Positions 1 to 9,592 of a DNA stretch of 64,000 bases are shown here, one piece after another. A program made the translations under genes and the position numbers. The stretch's first letter is position 1. Every line of letters begins with the position of its first letter. The DNA lies in contig JACJXR010000003.1 in assembly GCA_020636505.1 (NCBI GenBank), positions 124,001-188,000 on the forward strand. Reading direction: 5' to 3'. Under the pieces are notes generated by a model that saw only the letters and a list, made by a program, of their open reading frames with translations, had not been told where the DNA came from and made no database searches. Source of the DNA: Chitinophagales bacterium (lineage in GTDB: Bacteria; Bacteroidota; Bacteroidia; Chitinophagales; Chitinophagaceae).

Positions 1-487
1 CTCCCACACTCAGTTCCAGATAATCAGCTATACCGTCTCCTATCAATATCCCGTTATCATCTGCAGTAAAGTATTCACCAATTGTAATTTTACCCGAAAT
101 GTTATTTAGTTCGTTTTCCTTATTGGGGTCTATACCGACTATTTGTACGCCTTTTGTGTGATCGCCTGATGAGGCCAGTACAAAGTTTTCGAGCCGGGGA
201 ACTGCCAGGGATATATTATGGTTATTGACTAACAGACTGTCTAAAATGTCATCACTTTCAAAAGAATTGTTGATTGATGGTTTATCCCAATATCCTTTTG
301 CGTGTACTTGTATATATCCTGTAGAAAAGCGAACGGCATTGCCGATCATATTGGCATACGTTCCTTTCTGCATCGAACGCATACTGATAGCCAGCAACAC
401 TGCAAGAAATATTGATGCCAGCGTTATTAATGTACGCTTTTTATTCCGCCATATATTTCTCCACGCTAGTTTTAGATACTGTTTCAT
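1..487 (-). CDS. ABC transporter permease, FtsX/LolE-like (3' end off window)
   Basis: The first 162 codons of a minus-strand gene are present; the rest lies left of the window. The start is the ATG at 487-485, two bases after the stop of the upstream gene. The N-terminus has a cytoplasmic 'LAWRNIWRNKKRT' stretch, one membrane segment (about residues 18-35) and then a long periplasmic region, the order seen in MacB/LolC/LolE permeases. It follows a LolA-like secreted protein in the same operon, so lipoprotein or small-molecule export across the periplasm is likely, but the substrate cannot be read from the sequence. The family call rests on the N-terminal signature and topology only. Confidence 0.75.
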   Translation of the reverse strand, partial: MKQYLKLAWRNIWRNKKRTLITLASIFLAVLLAISMRSMQKGTYANMIGNAVRFSTGYIQVHAKGYWDKPSINNSFESDDILDSLLVNNHNISLAVPRLENFVLASSGDHTKGVQIVGIDPNKENELNNISGKITIGEYFTADDNGILIGDGIADYLELSVG

Positions 488-488
488 A

Positions 489-1250
489 TCAGCGTAATGA
501 TTTCATGTTTTGCTGAGAGAAAAAGTCTTTTTTGATAGATACGTTGAATTCTATTTGTTCAAACTCCAACACGGTTTTTTTCCCTTTTTCTTTTACGGGA
601 ACAATAGTCAATTTGGAAGGTAAGTCTCTGTCCGTAAAGTGCTTAATGTTTGTTTGTGTTTCTAGATTGACGAGAGTGCCACTCTCGTCGTAGTATTCTC
701 CTTTTAATATGAAATGTTCTTTTTTAGCGATGTACAATATTATCCTCCCCCATATTACCGCTGCATCTTTTTTAGGCGTAAGGGTTATTTTATACGTTTT
801 ATAACCCTCTATTGTTTCTCCTTCTGCCAGTGTATGTTCATAATCATTCACCAACGAATTCCTTTTTACAAGATCATTATTCGTAAAATCAGAACCCATC
901 CAGCTTTGCCCCATCATGGAAGGAGGTATCCTTACTATACGGCTGATCGTTGGTATCCAGTTCCACATTTCATTTTCCCGCTTCAGAAATGTTTGTCCTT
1001 TATCTTTTGCAGGGCTGGTAATGAGTATCATGTTATAATCATTACCCAGCGACCACGACCTCATGCTAATCGATCTTGTCCATTTAGGCCTTACGACAGA
1101 CATAGTTGCAGTACTTTTACTGGTTATACCATTCATCAGGTTGATAGCATCCAATACTATTTGTTTAGGGTTGTTGTCTTGAGCGTAAATAGTAACAGAG
1201 TAAAGAAATGTTATTACCAAGAGTTTAAAATTCCTTGTATGTGTTTTCAT
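489..1250 (-). CDS. outer membrane lipoprotein-sorting-like (LolA-fold) protein
   Basis: 253 aa with an N-terminal signal peptide ending near residue 23 (ITFLYSVTIYAQ). The mature part resembles the 'outer membrane lipoprotein-sorting protein' family, a LolA/LolB-like half barrel, with the typical central 'TSPAKDKGQTFLKRENEMW' and 'WMGSDFTNNDL' segments. It acts in the periplasm and probably serves the ABC permease encoded immediately downstream (2 bp gap). The TetR gene is 18 bp upstream, so the three genes look like one operon. The family is recognised with fair confidence; the cargo is unknown. Confidence 0.75.
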   Translation of the reverse strand: MKTHTRNFKLLVITFLYSVTIYAQDNNPKQIVLDAINLMNGITSKSTATMSVVRPKWTRSISMRSWSLGNDYNMILITSPAKDKGQTFLKRENEMWNWIPTISRIVRIPPSMMGQSWMGSDFTNNDLVKRNSLVNDYEHTLAEGETIEGYKTYKITLTPKKDAAVIWGRIILYIAKKEHFILKGEYYDESGTLVNLETQTNIKHFTDRDLPSKLTIVPVKEKGKKTVLEFEQIEFNVSIKKDFFSQQNMKSLR

Positions 1251-1268
1251 CTGTTCTTTTTTAATGGT

Positions 1269-1847
1269 TTATCCAAACTTTTTTATCATTAACTGAATAA
1301 TATCATCTAACGGGTACATGCCTGGCGCCATTACCATACCAAACATAATTCCATCCAGCATTGAGCCTAGTAACAGGGCTTCGGCCATTGGGTTATCAAC
1401 TTTTTTCTTTTGGAAATAAGCAACGAATATTGAGAGGTATTCTTCAATAAAACCTTGCGTCATTTTCACGAATTTTTCTGATACATCTTGTTGCAGAATT
1501 ACGCTTATGTACAAACGCCAGAAGTCATTTTCCTTTGTATAGAAGCCTACAATTTCTTTCAAAACAGTTCCAAAATCTTCTTTAGTAGAGATACCTTTTT
1601 CAGGAATAAATGCTTTGTACTTATCAACTTGAGAAAGCCCATACGATAATAGGTTTTCCAATAGCGCTTCTTTACTTTCAAAATAGGTATATAACAGACC
1701 TTTTGACACTCCCGCTTCAAGAGCGATCATATTAACTGTAGCACCACGGTATCCACTTTCAGAAAACACTTTTAATGCTGCAGTTAAAATGGTTACCCTG
1801 CGCTTTTTTTTTAGTTCTTCTAGTTGCTCTTTAGTTCTTGGAGACAT
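1269..1847 (-). CDS. TetR/AcrR family transcriptional regulator
   Basis: 192 aa from the ATG at 1847 (MSPRTKEQ). The open frame extends to a TTG at 1874, but an operator-like palindrome lies in that extension, so the ATG is preferred. The N-terminal HTH covers about residues 20-62 and contains 'ALEAGVSKGLLYTYFESKEALL', the standard TetR recognition helix followed by Y-F-x-S-K. The C-terminal half is the variable ligand-binding part. As first gene of the operon with the LolA-like protein and ABC permease, it probably represses its own operon and is relieved by a ligand that the exporter handles. Confidence 0.9.
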   Translation of the reverse strand: MSPRTKEQLEELKKKRRVTILTAALKVFSESGYRGATVNMIALEAGVSKGLLYTYFESKEALLENLLSYGLSQVDKYKAFIPEKGISTKEDFGTVLKEIVGFYTKENDFWRLYISVILQQDVSEKFVKMTQGFIEEYLSIFVAYFQKKKVDNPMAEALLLGSMLDGIMFGMVMAPGMYPLDDIIQLMIKKFG

Positions 1848-1856
1848 ACTTTTTTC

Positions 1857-1872
1857 GACTGAACGGTTAGTC
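1857..1872. promoter_or_regulatory. candidate TetR operator
   Basis: GACTGAACGGTTAGTC is an imperfect palindrome with 4-bp outer arms GACT/AGTC and an AACG-type centre, of the length and shape bound by TetR dimers. It ends 9 bp upstream of the preferred ATG of the TetR gene, so binding would block transcription or translation start of the operon. The assignment is inference from form and position. Confidence 0.5.
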
Positions 1873-1874
1873 AA

Positions 1875-2214
1875 AATTAAAACATATATTTTAAAAACAA
1901 AATTTCTCTGACTAAAAAATCAATATTTTTTAGAATACAGGTAATAATGGCAAGTGAGGGCTGGAGATAATCCTATTGTAGATGGTTGTTATAAAAGGGT
2001 GCTCTTCAGCGGCTCCTGTCGTATTCGTAGCCCTTACGAGACTGAGTTCGAACTTTTTGGAAGATATTTCTCTATTTTATAAACCCATTCAGGTTTTTTT
2101 AATTAAGTATTTTAATTCAAATACTTATATATAATTAATATATTAATATTTATAATGCTGCTAATCGCAGTTATGATATTTTGTACATTTGTCTAAACAA
2201 AAGTGCAAAACACA
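1875..2214. other. AT-rich divergent intergenic region
   Basis: About 340 bp between the divergent TetR operon and dinB. The part nearest dinB (2095-2165) is almost purely A/T. Apart from the dinB promoter/operator candidate at 2184-2201 I see no RNA gene or convincing coding frame. A 50-codon open frame on the plus strand around 1980-2130 has no recognisable similarity and is not called. Confidence 0.5.
2184..2201 (+). promoter_or_regulatory. dinB promoter -7 element overlapped by an inverted repeat
   Basis: TACATTTG at 2184-2191 fits the Bacteroidota -7 consensus TAnnTTTG and would start transcription about 17 bp before the dinB ATG. An inverted repeat, TTTGT-CTAA-ACAAA at 2188-2201, overlaps it, a position suited to repression. 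No clear TTTG is found 19 bp upstream, so the promoter may be weak or need induction. That this is an SOS-type operator is a guess. Confidence 0.45.
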
Positions 2215-3354
2215 ATGCCACGCTCTATCGTCCATCTTGACCTCGATACATTCTTCGTCTCTGTAGAAAGGCTTCAAAATAGTGCCCTTATTGGTAAACC
2301 TGTGATTATAGGTAGGAATGGCGACCGTGGAGTTGTCGCATCCTGCAGTTATGAAGCCCGCAAATTTGGTGTTCATAGTGCTATGCCCAGCCGTATGGCA
2401 AAGCAGCTTTGTTCTGAGGCAATCTGGGTACTCGGGGATATGGATAGTTACTCCAAATATTCACGTATGGTGACAGATATATTGCAAGATCGGGCGCCAT
2501 TGGTAGAAAAGGCCAGCATTGATGAGCATTATCTTGATATCACAGGCATGGATAAATATTTCGGTTGCGTCAAATGGACTTCCGAGCTGCGCCAGACCAT
2601 TATCCGGGAAACCGGCCTACCAATTTCGTTCGGCTTGTCTGAAAATAAAACCGTTTCAAAAATTGCCACAGGACAAGCCAAACCAAATGGGCAGCTAAAC
2701 GTTGATTACGGCAATGAAAAGCCATTCCTGGCTCCATTGCCTAGCAAAAAAATTCCGATGCTAGGCCCTAAAACGCACAAGATTTTAAGCAATATGGGCT
2801 TAAGTCTTATCGGCACTATTCAGCAAATGCCTGTTGAATTGATGCAAGGTGCACTTGGTGAAAACGGCGTAACCATATGGAATAATGCTAACGGTATTGA
2901 TAGTTCATTGGTTCTGCCTTATCACGAGCAAAAGTCAATGAGTTCAGAGCAAACCTTTGAAAATGATACCATTGACATGCAGTTCCTGCGCAAGAAGATT
3001 ATCTCCATGATTGATAGCCTGGCATTTGACTTACGCAAAGATGGTAGGCTTACAGGCTGCATTACCCTGAAAATCCGTTATTCCAACTTTGATACCCATA
3101 CGATGCAAAAGCGCATTCCCTACACCTCATCGGACAAATACCTCATCACCACAGCCTTGGAGCTTTTTAAAAAACTCTATTCAAGGCGGATGCTCATTCG
3201 TCTCATCGGCATGAAATTCAGCAATCTTGTTTCCGGCTCGTATCAAATTAACCTTTTTGATGATGATGCCAAGGATCTGAATTTAAACCGTGCGATGGAT
3301 AGCATACGAAACAGATTTGGAAAGGAATTTATCACGAAAGCAGCACTTATGTAG
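2215..3354 (+). CDS. dinB: DNA polymerase IV (Y-family)
   Basis: 379 aa from ATG 2215; a GTG 12 bp upstream is possible but adds nothing conserved. The protein is a translesion polymerase that copies damaged DNA with low fidelity. Visible motifs: HLDLDTFF with catalytic D9, the conserved SYEARKFGV block (residues 45-53), and SIDEHYLD with catalytic D103/E104 (usually SIDEAYLD). The little-finger domain occupies the last 110 residues, and a short C-terminal tail 'INLFDDD' resembles a beta-clamp-binding motif. The stop is 2 bp before a short dnaE, so the two polymerases are co-transcribed, comparable in logic to ImuB-DnaE2 mutasomes, though imuA and lexA are absent here. Confidence 0.95.
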   Translation: MPRSIVHLDLDTFFVSVERLQNSALIGKPVIIGRNGDRGVVASCSYEARKFGVHSAMPSRMAKQLCSEAIWVLGDMDSYSKYSRMVTDILQDRAPLVEKASIDEHYLDITGMDKYFGCVKWTSELRQTIIRETGLPISFGLSENKTVSKIATGQAKPNGQLNVDYGNEKPFLAPLPSKKIPMLGPKTHKILSNMGLSLIGTIQQMPVELMQGALGENGVTIWNNANGIDSSLVLPYHEQKSMSSEQTFENDTIDMQFLRKKIISMIDSLAFDLRKDGRLTGCITLKIRYSNFDTHTMQKRIPYTSSDKYLITTALELFKKLYSRRMLIRLIGMKFSNLVSGSYQINLFDDDAKDLNLNRAMDSIRNRFGKEFITKAALM

Positions 3355-3356
3355 GT

Positions 3357-6293
3357 ATGCTCCTGAATACACATAGTTACTATAGCCTACGATACGGAAC
3401 ATTATCGCTTGAAGACCTTATCAAAACACTCAAAAGCTACGGCTACGATAGTGCCGTACTCACTGATATAAATAACAGTTCAGGCGTGTTGGATTTTATT
3501 AAACTCTCTCAGCAAGAAGGATTTCATGGTATAGCCGGCATGGAGTACCGTAATGGGGATGAACTGCTTTATATAGGTATCGCCAGAAATGAGCACGGGT
3601 TTCGTGAACTGAATGACTTAATGAGTAAGGCTAACTTATCCAAGCAAGCTCTGCCGATTACGCCGCTTCAATTTGAGAATGTATTTATCATTTATCCTTT
3701 TCATGAAGGGCAGCACTATGATTTAAGGGATAACGAATTTATTGGCATTAAACCTGCCCAGCTTACCAAGCTGCATAAGCTCGGTTCTACCCTGAAACAT
3801 AAGTTAGTCATGTTGCAGCCCATGAGCTTTTTAAATCGGGCAGGATTCAAGCTGCATTGTCAATTGCGAGCGATAAACAATAACATCCTATTCTCCCAAC
3901 TCGAAAAACGACAGGTTGCCGACCGCAATGATATATTCATACCAAAGGCTGAGCTTCTTGAGCTTTACAAGCATTATCCTCATATTATTCAAAACACGCA
4001 CAGGCTCATTCGGGAGTGTTCATTTGATTTTGATTTTACGAGCGTTAAGAACAAACAAACTTATACCAGCTCACGTTATAATGACCGTGAGCTTTTGCAT
4101 AAACTTGCCTATGAGGGCATGTATCAGCGCTATGGCAGGAATAACCCAGAAGCAAAGCTCAGGGTTGATAAAGAAATTGATATTATCGACAAGCTCGGTT
4201 TTGCCTCATATTTTCTCATTACTTGGGATATTGTACGTTATGCAAAAGCCCGTAATTTTTATCATGTCGGGCGGGGTAGCGGTGCAAATTCAGTTGTCGC
4301 CTATTGCTTGCGGATTACTGATGTGTGCCCGATTGAACTTGATTTATATTTTGAACGTTTCCTTAACCCCAAGCGTAAAAGCCCACCTGATTTTGATATC
4401 GACTTTAGTTGGGATGAACGTGATGATGTTTACGATTATATTTTCAAACGTTATGGGTCTGAGCATGTTGCTTTAATGGGTGCGATGAGCACCTTTAAAG
4501 ACCGCAGTATCATTCGGGAGATGGGGAAAGTTTACGGGCTACCCAAAAGTGAAATTGATATGCTTGTGCGTGACCCTCTAAACGCACAAAACAAGCATGA
4601 GATTACCGATATGATTAAATCGGTCTATGGATTGATAGAGAGCTTCCCTAATCAGCGCACTATCCATGCAAGCGGTGTACTAATCTCAGAACTACCGATT
4701 ACATACTATACAGCCCTTGATATGCCGCCTAAAGGCTTTCAAACAGCGCAGATTGATATGTACACGGCGGAGGATATAGGCTTTGAGAAATTTGACATCC
4801 TCTCACAACGCGGTATCGGACATATCAAGGAAACAGCACACATTGTTCGCTATAATCAAGGTGTCAGCATTGATGTGCATGATATAGCACGGTTTACCCG
4901 AGACCGAAAGGTTCGCGACCAACTTAAAAAAGGAGACAGTATCGGCTGTTTTTATATTGAAAGCCCGGCGATGCGTCAGCTTTTAAAGAAGCTCAAATGT
5001 GATGATTACCTCACGCTCGTAGCGGCCAGTTCTATTATTCGACCGGGTGTGGCAAGTAGTGGCATGATGGGAGCTTATATTGAACGGTTTCATGACCCAT
5101 CAAAAACGAAATATCTGCATCCGATTATGGAGCAACAGCTTAAAGAAACATTTGGCGTGATGGTCTATCAGGAAGATGTCCTGAAAATCGGTCACTATTT
5201 TGGTGGACTGGATTTAGCAGATGCGGATTTCTTGCGCCGGATGATGAGCGGTAAACACCGCGGCCAACATCATCTAAAAGAAATTGAACGAAAATATTTT
5301 CAAAACACGAAAGCCAAAGGCATATCCTTTGAAATAGCAAAAGAAGTGTGGCGTCAGATTGAAAGTTTTGCAGGGTATTCATTTAGCAAGGCTCACTCAG
5401 CATCATTTGCAGTTGAGAGCTTTCAAAGCCTGTATCTTAAAACTTACTACCCATTGGAATTCATGACAGCCGTTATTAATAATTTCGGTGGCTTTTACCG
5501 TACCTGGGTGTATGTGCATGAGGCCAGAAAGGCTGGAGCGACTATTAACCTTCCCTGCATTAATACCAGTGAGGATTATACTCTGATTCACGGAACTGAT
5601 ATTTACCTCGGCTTTATTCATATCAAAAGCCTTGAGATCAATACACGCAAAGCAATCCTTGATGAGCGAAGACGCAACGGACCTTATCTCTCACTTGAAA
5701 ACTTTGTCTTGCGTACTGGGGAGGGCCTAGAGCAGCTTGTAATACTAATCCGTATCGGTGCGTTTCGATTTACAGGTACTAGCAAGAAAGAGCTTCTATG
5801 GGAAGCTCATAATTTACTCAATGCCCCCAAAAACAAATCTGAGTTCGGCAATCTTTTTTATGAACCGGCCAAGACGTATAAACTGCCAAAATTTGAAAGC
5901 ATCTGGATTGAAGATGTCTATGATGAGCTTGAGCTTTTGAGCTTTCCTGTCACACGTACAATGTTTGACCTGACTAAATCTGATTTCAGGGGTGACGTTA
6001 TGAAAGAGGATATGATTAAGCATATTGGTAAAACTGTACGTATGGTAGGAACCTTCGTTGCCGATAAAGCCGTACACACAAAACGTGGTGAATGGATGAA
6101 GTTTGGAACTTTCATTGATGCTCAAGGCGATTTCTTTGATACAACGCATTTCCCGCAATCTCTGTCCGTCTACCCATTAAACGGCACAGGTATTTATCTC
6201 ATAGAAGGAAAAGTTGTTCAGGATTTTGGCTTTACGAGTTTGGAGGTTGATAAATGTGGAAAGATGAGTGTTGTCACTGACCCGAGGTGTTAA
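3357..6293 (+). CDS. DNA polymerase III alpha subunit, short error-prone type
   Basis: 978 aa, clearly shorter than a replicative DnaE (roughly 1,150-1,200 aa or more). It starts with a PHP domain (HSYYSLRYGTLS, residues 6-17; several metal ligands of active PHP domains are replaced), continues with the C-family palm containing PPDFDIDFSW (about residues 343-352, catalytic Asp pair D-x-D), the fingers and helix-hairpin-helix part, and ends with an OB-fold (about residues 895-960). It sits 2 bp behind dinB, so it probably acts as the damage-induced extender polymerase paired with that Y-family enzyme. It is not the housekeeping dnaE. Located in the accessory part of the window, it may have been acquired with the island. 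Confidence 0.92.
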   Translation: MLLNTHSYYSLRYGTLSLEDLIKTLKSYGYDSAVLTDINNSSGVLDFIKLSQQEGFHGIAGMEYRNGDELLYIGIARNEHGFRELNDLMSKANLSKQALPITPLQFENVFIIYPFHEGQHYDLRDNEFIGIKPAQLTKLHKLGSTLKHKLVMLQPMSFLNRAGFKLHCQLRAINNNILFSQLEKRQVADRNDIFIPKAELLELYKHYPHIIQNTHRLIRECSFDFDFTSVKNKQTYTSSRYNDRELLHKLAYEGMYQRYGRNNPEAKLRVDKEIDIIDKLGFASYFLITWDIVRYAKARNFYHVGRGSGANSVVAYCLRITDVCPIELDLYFERFLNPKRKSPPDFDIDFSWDERDDVYDYIFKRYGSEHVALMGAMSTFKDRSIIREMGKVYGLPKSEIDMLVRDPLNAQNKHEITDMIKSVYGLIESFPNQRTIHASGVLISELPITYYTALDMPPKGFQTAQIDMYTAEDIGFEKFDILSQRGIGHIKETAHIVRYNQGVSIDVHDIARFTRDRKVRDQLKKGDSIGCFYIESPAMRQLLKKLKCDDYLTLVAASSIIRPGVASSGMMGAYIERFHDPSKTKYLHPIMEQQLKETFGVMVYQEDVLKIGHYFGGLDLADADFLRRMMSGKHRGQHHLKEIERKYFQNTKAKGISFEIAKEVWRQIESFAGYSFSKAHSASFAVESFQSLYLKTYYPLEFMTAVINNFGGFYRTWVYVHEARKAGATINLPCINTSEDYTLIHGTDIYLGFIHIKSLEINTRKAILDERRRNGPYLSLENFVLRTGEGLEQLVILIRIGAFRFTGTSKKELLWEAHNLLNAPKNKSEFGNLFYEPAKTYKLPKFESIWIEDVYDELELLSFPVTRTMFDLTKSDFRGDVMKEDMIKHIGKTVRMVGTFVADKAVHTKRGEWMKFGTFIDAQGDFFDTTHFPQSLSVYPLNGTGIYLIEGKVVQDFGFTSLEVDKCGKMSVVTDPRC

Positions 6294-6544
6294 TTAGTAA
6301 AAGGTATACCTTGGAACACATAGAATGATAAGACATTTTGTGTTTGAGGTACAAGTTGCATCACGTAATAAACTGAAACTAGTTACGGATAATAAAAACT
6401 TGCTAAACAAATACTTACAAGGATGATTACCAAATTTCAGTCATATTTTAATTTTGTTTTAATATTTGATTTAACTTTTGTTTAATAGGCTTCGTTAAAT
6501 TCCATATTCTCAATATGTATGTGCAACCCGTAAAAAACTATTAA
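6294..6544. other. AT-rich intergenic region
   Basis: 251 bp after dnaE. It contains a possible 33-codon plus-strand frame (6325-6426) with no recognisable product and several TTTG/TAATTTTG-like words near 6450-6490 that could form a promoter for the next gene, but none has the 19-bp spacing. No terminator hairpin is visible behind dnaE. Confidence 0.4.
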
Positions 6545-7272
6545 ATGAAAGAATCCTTACACATTATTGCTCGGCGTTTTGTTGTAAGTGCCGAGAGCTT
6601 CCTAAAATTGTTGGAAGCTTTTGACACCTGGCAGTATAAGAGCATTTCATTAATATATATAATAATAGTTTACTGGCTAAAGCCAGAGGACTATGTCCAT
6701 CAAGACTACTATTATGTTGTAAGTGCGGTAAAACTACTCTCTGCAATATTAGCAGCTTTCATATTATTGTCTAAGCCAATAATTAAGTTCTTTGAAGGTC
6801 TGCTAGACTCTGTAAAGTTTGATCTTGGACAAATAAAGATTCCAGATGATTTCGCTTTAGTTATAGATGGCAAAGTGACTAAAGGTGAATTCTCAGCTAG
6901 CTTTGTTGACAAAGATTCATACAAGGTACATATCATGAGTACTGGCACAATGGGCGATTTAGCTTTTGGGGGCTTATCGTATTTAGAATTAGGCGACCGA
7001 TGTAATATGTATGAAAAATGGTACTTACATAACAATTCTTCAATCGTAAATCTATACCACAATGATAAGCCAATTGGATATGTAATCGTGCTTGCGATGA
7101 GAAACGGGATTCAAAACCGACATTATAAAGGAGACGTAAGCCAATTCAATCTTGATAGGACGAGTATGTGTCCAACAGGGGAGAAGAGTAATTTAGTATA
7201 TATACAGGCACTTGTTGTAAAGAGGGGCTATAGAAAAAATAAATTTGTAAAGGCATTAGTCAATGATGCTCT
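6545..7272 (+). pseudogene. membrane-anchored GNAT-like protein, 3' end lost at IS21 remnant
   Basis: The open frame runs to 7321, but from 7273 on its sequence is identical to the inside of the IS21 istB gene (same as 19498 onward), so only about 242 codons belong to the original gene. Two hydrophobic stretches (about residues 33-46 and 58-78) suggest membrane anchoring. The C-terminal part, with 'VYIQALVVKRGYRKNKFVKALV' near residues 215-236, looks like the acetyl-CoA-binding motif A of a GNAT acetyltransferase (R-G-Y-R-K-N-K). The natural C-terminus is missing. The GNAT assignment is tentative. Confidence 0.6.
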
Positions 7273-7723
7273 GAAGAGCCGTCAGCTTTGGCCATTTTCA
7301 GTTGTGCGAACAGCCTGGTAGCATTGGCATAAAGCACCTTTGAAGCCTAACAGGCAGGCCTGCTGTGTCCGATGGCTGAAGCAATGAAGCTTTGCGCCCG
7401 TTCCTGTACTGCCGGTGATCAGTACATTCTCCTTGGTTGGCTAATGAACTCACCATCTGCGAGGCGGTGCAGCAGGTTCTTGTCCAGCCCCTTTCTGTGC
7501 TGTAGTCCAGTTGTTCGATGGAAGCTTTATAGCGGAAGCGTGCACCCTTCAGGTTTCTTTCTATAGCCCTGTTGTGGCGGTCATCCCATTCACTGTCGAT
7601 GAGCATGGCTACCATCTCATCAGCTGTAAACCGCCGCTGGGGTTGTTCCAGGCTGGTAGTAAAAGCACGGTGCATACCTAATAGCCGCATCCGCTTCATC
7701 TTGTCTAATGTGTCTGTGTTCAT
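7273..7723 (-). pseudogene. istB: IstB helper ATPase remnant
   Basis: The ATG at 7723 and about the first 78 codons are nearly identical to the intact IstB at 19943. A lost C in the C-run near 7490 shifts the frame, further small indels follow (for example near 7341, 7362 and 7430), and the 3' third of the gene is absent. It cannot make a working AAA+ ATPase. Confidence 0.9.
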
Positions 7724-7754
7724 ACATTATTGGTTTTTATTGTTGCGTAAATAA

Positions 7755-9294
7755 TTATTCATAGTATTCGCTGCCCCTGATGTTAGTATGCTCCGCATCG
7801 GCAGTTCTTCCGGTTCTTTGCTCATCCGGTCAAGGTTCCTGTCCAGTATCTGTACGATGATGGGATAGTTGTATATCCCGTATTCATGCGCCCTTTGCAG
7901 GCATTGGCCAGCCGTTCATTACCTACCTTACGTACCATGTTTCAATATGCCCGAACAGGATTTATACGCCTGTTCAGGGTGTTGCTTATGTTCAAAGACC
8001 ATGATGATATAATCAGCCACATCATCGCTGATGGCTTTAGCTTGTTCAATGAACTTGTCCGGTGTCCATTCACTCAGGAAGCGGTGTGCAGAAGCCAGGT
8101 GTTCCTGACTGGTAGTGTAATGATATTTACGCCCATGGCGCGGATGCGCTGCAATACGCTCATAACGGTAATATATCTCTACACGGAGGATGTGTATAAC
8201 AGCTTTACTTTCTTACCGATATACCGTAAGGAACACTGTAATAATGCCTGTCAGCCCTCAGGCATACATGGCCGTTCTTCGCGACCGTTACCATGGCCTG
8301 TTGTTTGAACTCGTAATGATAAGCAGGCAGTGGTTGCAGGGCTGACCGTTCCACTTTATCGAACTGCTGCCTGCGGCTATAGTCCCTTCCTTTAAAAGGT
8401 TGATTGTTCAATGCTTCCAGTTCTTTGTGTATATCAGCATTGAGTGCCTCCAGGGTGTGATATACCTTGTGGCGGATAGCAGCATAAATACGGCGGTAAA
8501 TGATCTTAATAATACCTCTACCAGTGCTTTGTCTTTGGGGCGGTAAGCCCTTTGCAGGCAATACTGCCGTCCCGTAATGCTCAGCAAAATCAGCAAAGGT
8601 CTCGTTGATGGTAGGTTCGTACCTGCTGCTTTAGTAACTGCCGACCTCAGGTTGTCCGCACTATAGCGGCAGGCACACCACCAAAGTAATGCAGGGCGTT
8701 CTCACAGACTTTGACCAGGTCTTCCCGCTTCTGGCTGTAGGTGGCTTCTACATAGGTAAGCTGGCTGCAACCCAGTATCGCTGCAAAAACTTCCACCTGT
8801 CGCAGTTCTCCGCTGTCCTTATCAACAATGGTCAGCTTCTCTCCCGCAAAGTCAATATAGAGCTTATCACCCGCCTTATGTTCCATGTGCATCACAGGCT
8901 TCCCCCGTTTGGTGAAATCACTGTAATGCCTGTAAAACTGCGCTATAGCATAACCGTCAGGATGCTGCACACGGTACTGTTCCCATAGCATAGCTATGGT
9001 CACGCCCTTTTACGCTTCATCTGTTTCTCTACCTCCGCAGTATGGCTTTCAGTTGTTCAAAACGTTCATCCCTGACAGGAAGCTGTCCGGGCAGAACAGC
9101 TCTTCCAGAGCATGGTCGCTCATACGGTCTATATCCGTATAGGTCAATTTATGCTCAATAAATTTGTACAGGTATTTTTTGACTGTATTACGCGAACAGC
9201 CTGTTAATGTACTGATCTGTTTCTTACTCCTGTCCTGGGCGTGCAGCCTGAATATCTGTCTTATTTTGCTCATGAGTATTGTTTTATTAGCCAT
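7755..9294 (-). pseudogene. istA: IstA transposase remnant (frameshifted)
   Basis: Start (9294) and stop (7755-7757) positions correspond to the intact IstA at 21519/19975, but the frame is broken into at least four pieces (9049-9294, 8647-9003, 8205-8561 and below) by single-base indels. Examples are losses of one base near 7793, 8187 and 8225 relative to the intact copy. No functional transposase is expected from this copy. Confidence 0.9.
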
Positions 9295-9476
9295 GCTTTA
9301 GTGGATTATGTAAGTATCCAACTTCAGCATTTAACTCGGCTAAAACAACCTCTCTAAGCTCTTTGCAGGGTGGTCAATTTGAATGATAATGGGGTGGTCA
9401 GTTTGGATGATAATGCTATGGTCACATTCTATGATAATCAGGTGCTCAGTTTAATGATATTTTCCACCCTATAGAT

Positions 9477-9504
9477 AAAAAAGCCCGTCTGAGAACAGAC
9501 GAGC
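9477..9504 (-). terminator. rho-independent terminator behind the TPR gene
   Basis: Read on the minus strand: GCTCGTCTG, loop TTCT, CAGACGGGC followed by six T. One mismatch in a 9-bp stem. It lies 89 bp downstream of the TPR gene stop and 10 bp outside the end of the decayed IS. Confidence 0.75.
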
Positions 9505-9592
9505 CCCTATAAACCCTATCACCATGAAAATTCTTATTTTATATCTATTACGTTCATGTTGTGTAATACAAGCGAATATAGCACAACTACTA

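Larger units (their letters stand above)
7273..9466 (-). mobile_element. IS21-family element, decayed and truncated copy
   Basis: This stretch matches the intact IS21 copy at 19498-21691 almost base for base. It lacks the istB 3' part and the terminal repeats on that side (equivalent of 19086-19497), ending abruptly inside the GNAT-like gene. The other end is complete and stops at TTTTCCA (9466). Differences from the intact copy are mostly 1-2 base insertions and deletions, many in short homopolymers, so both transposase genes are frameshifted. No target duplication can be assessed because one end is missing. Confidence 0.9.

Noticed and set aside
714..1292. 192-codon open frame on the plus strand
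   Set aside because: Antisense shadow of the LolA-like gene; no start context or recognisable product.
6325..6426. 33-codon frame downstream of dnaE
   Set aside because: Too short, no conserved pattern, no promoter; noted only in the intergenic entry.
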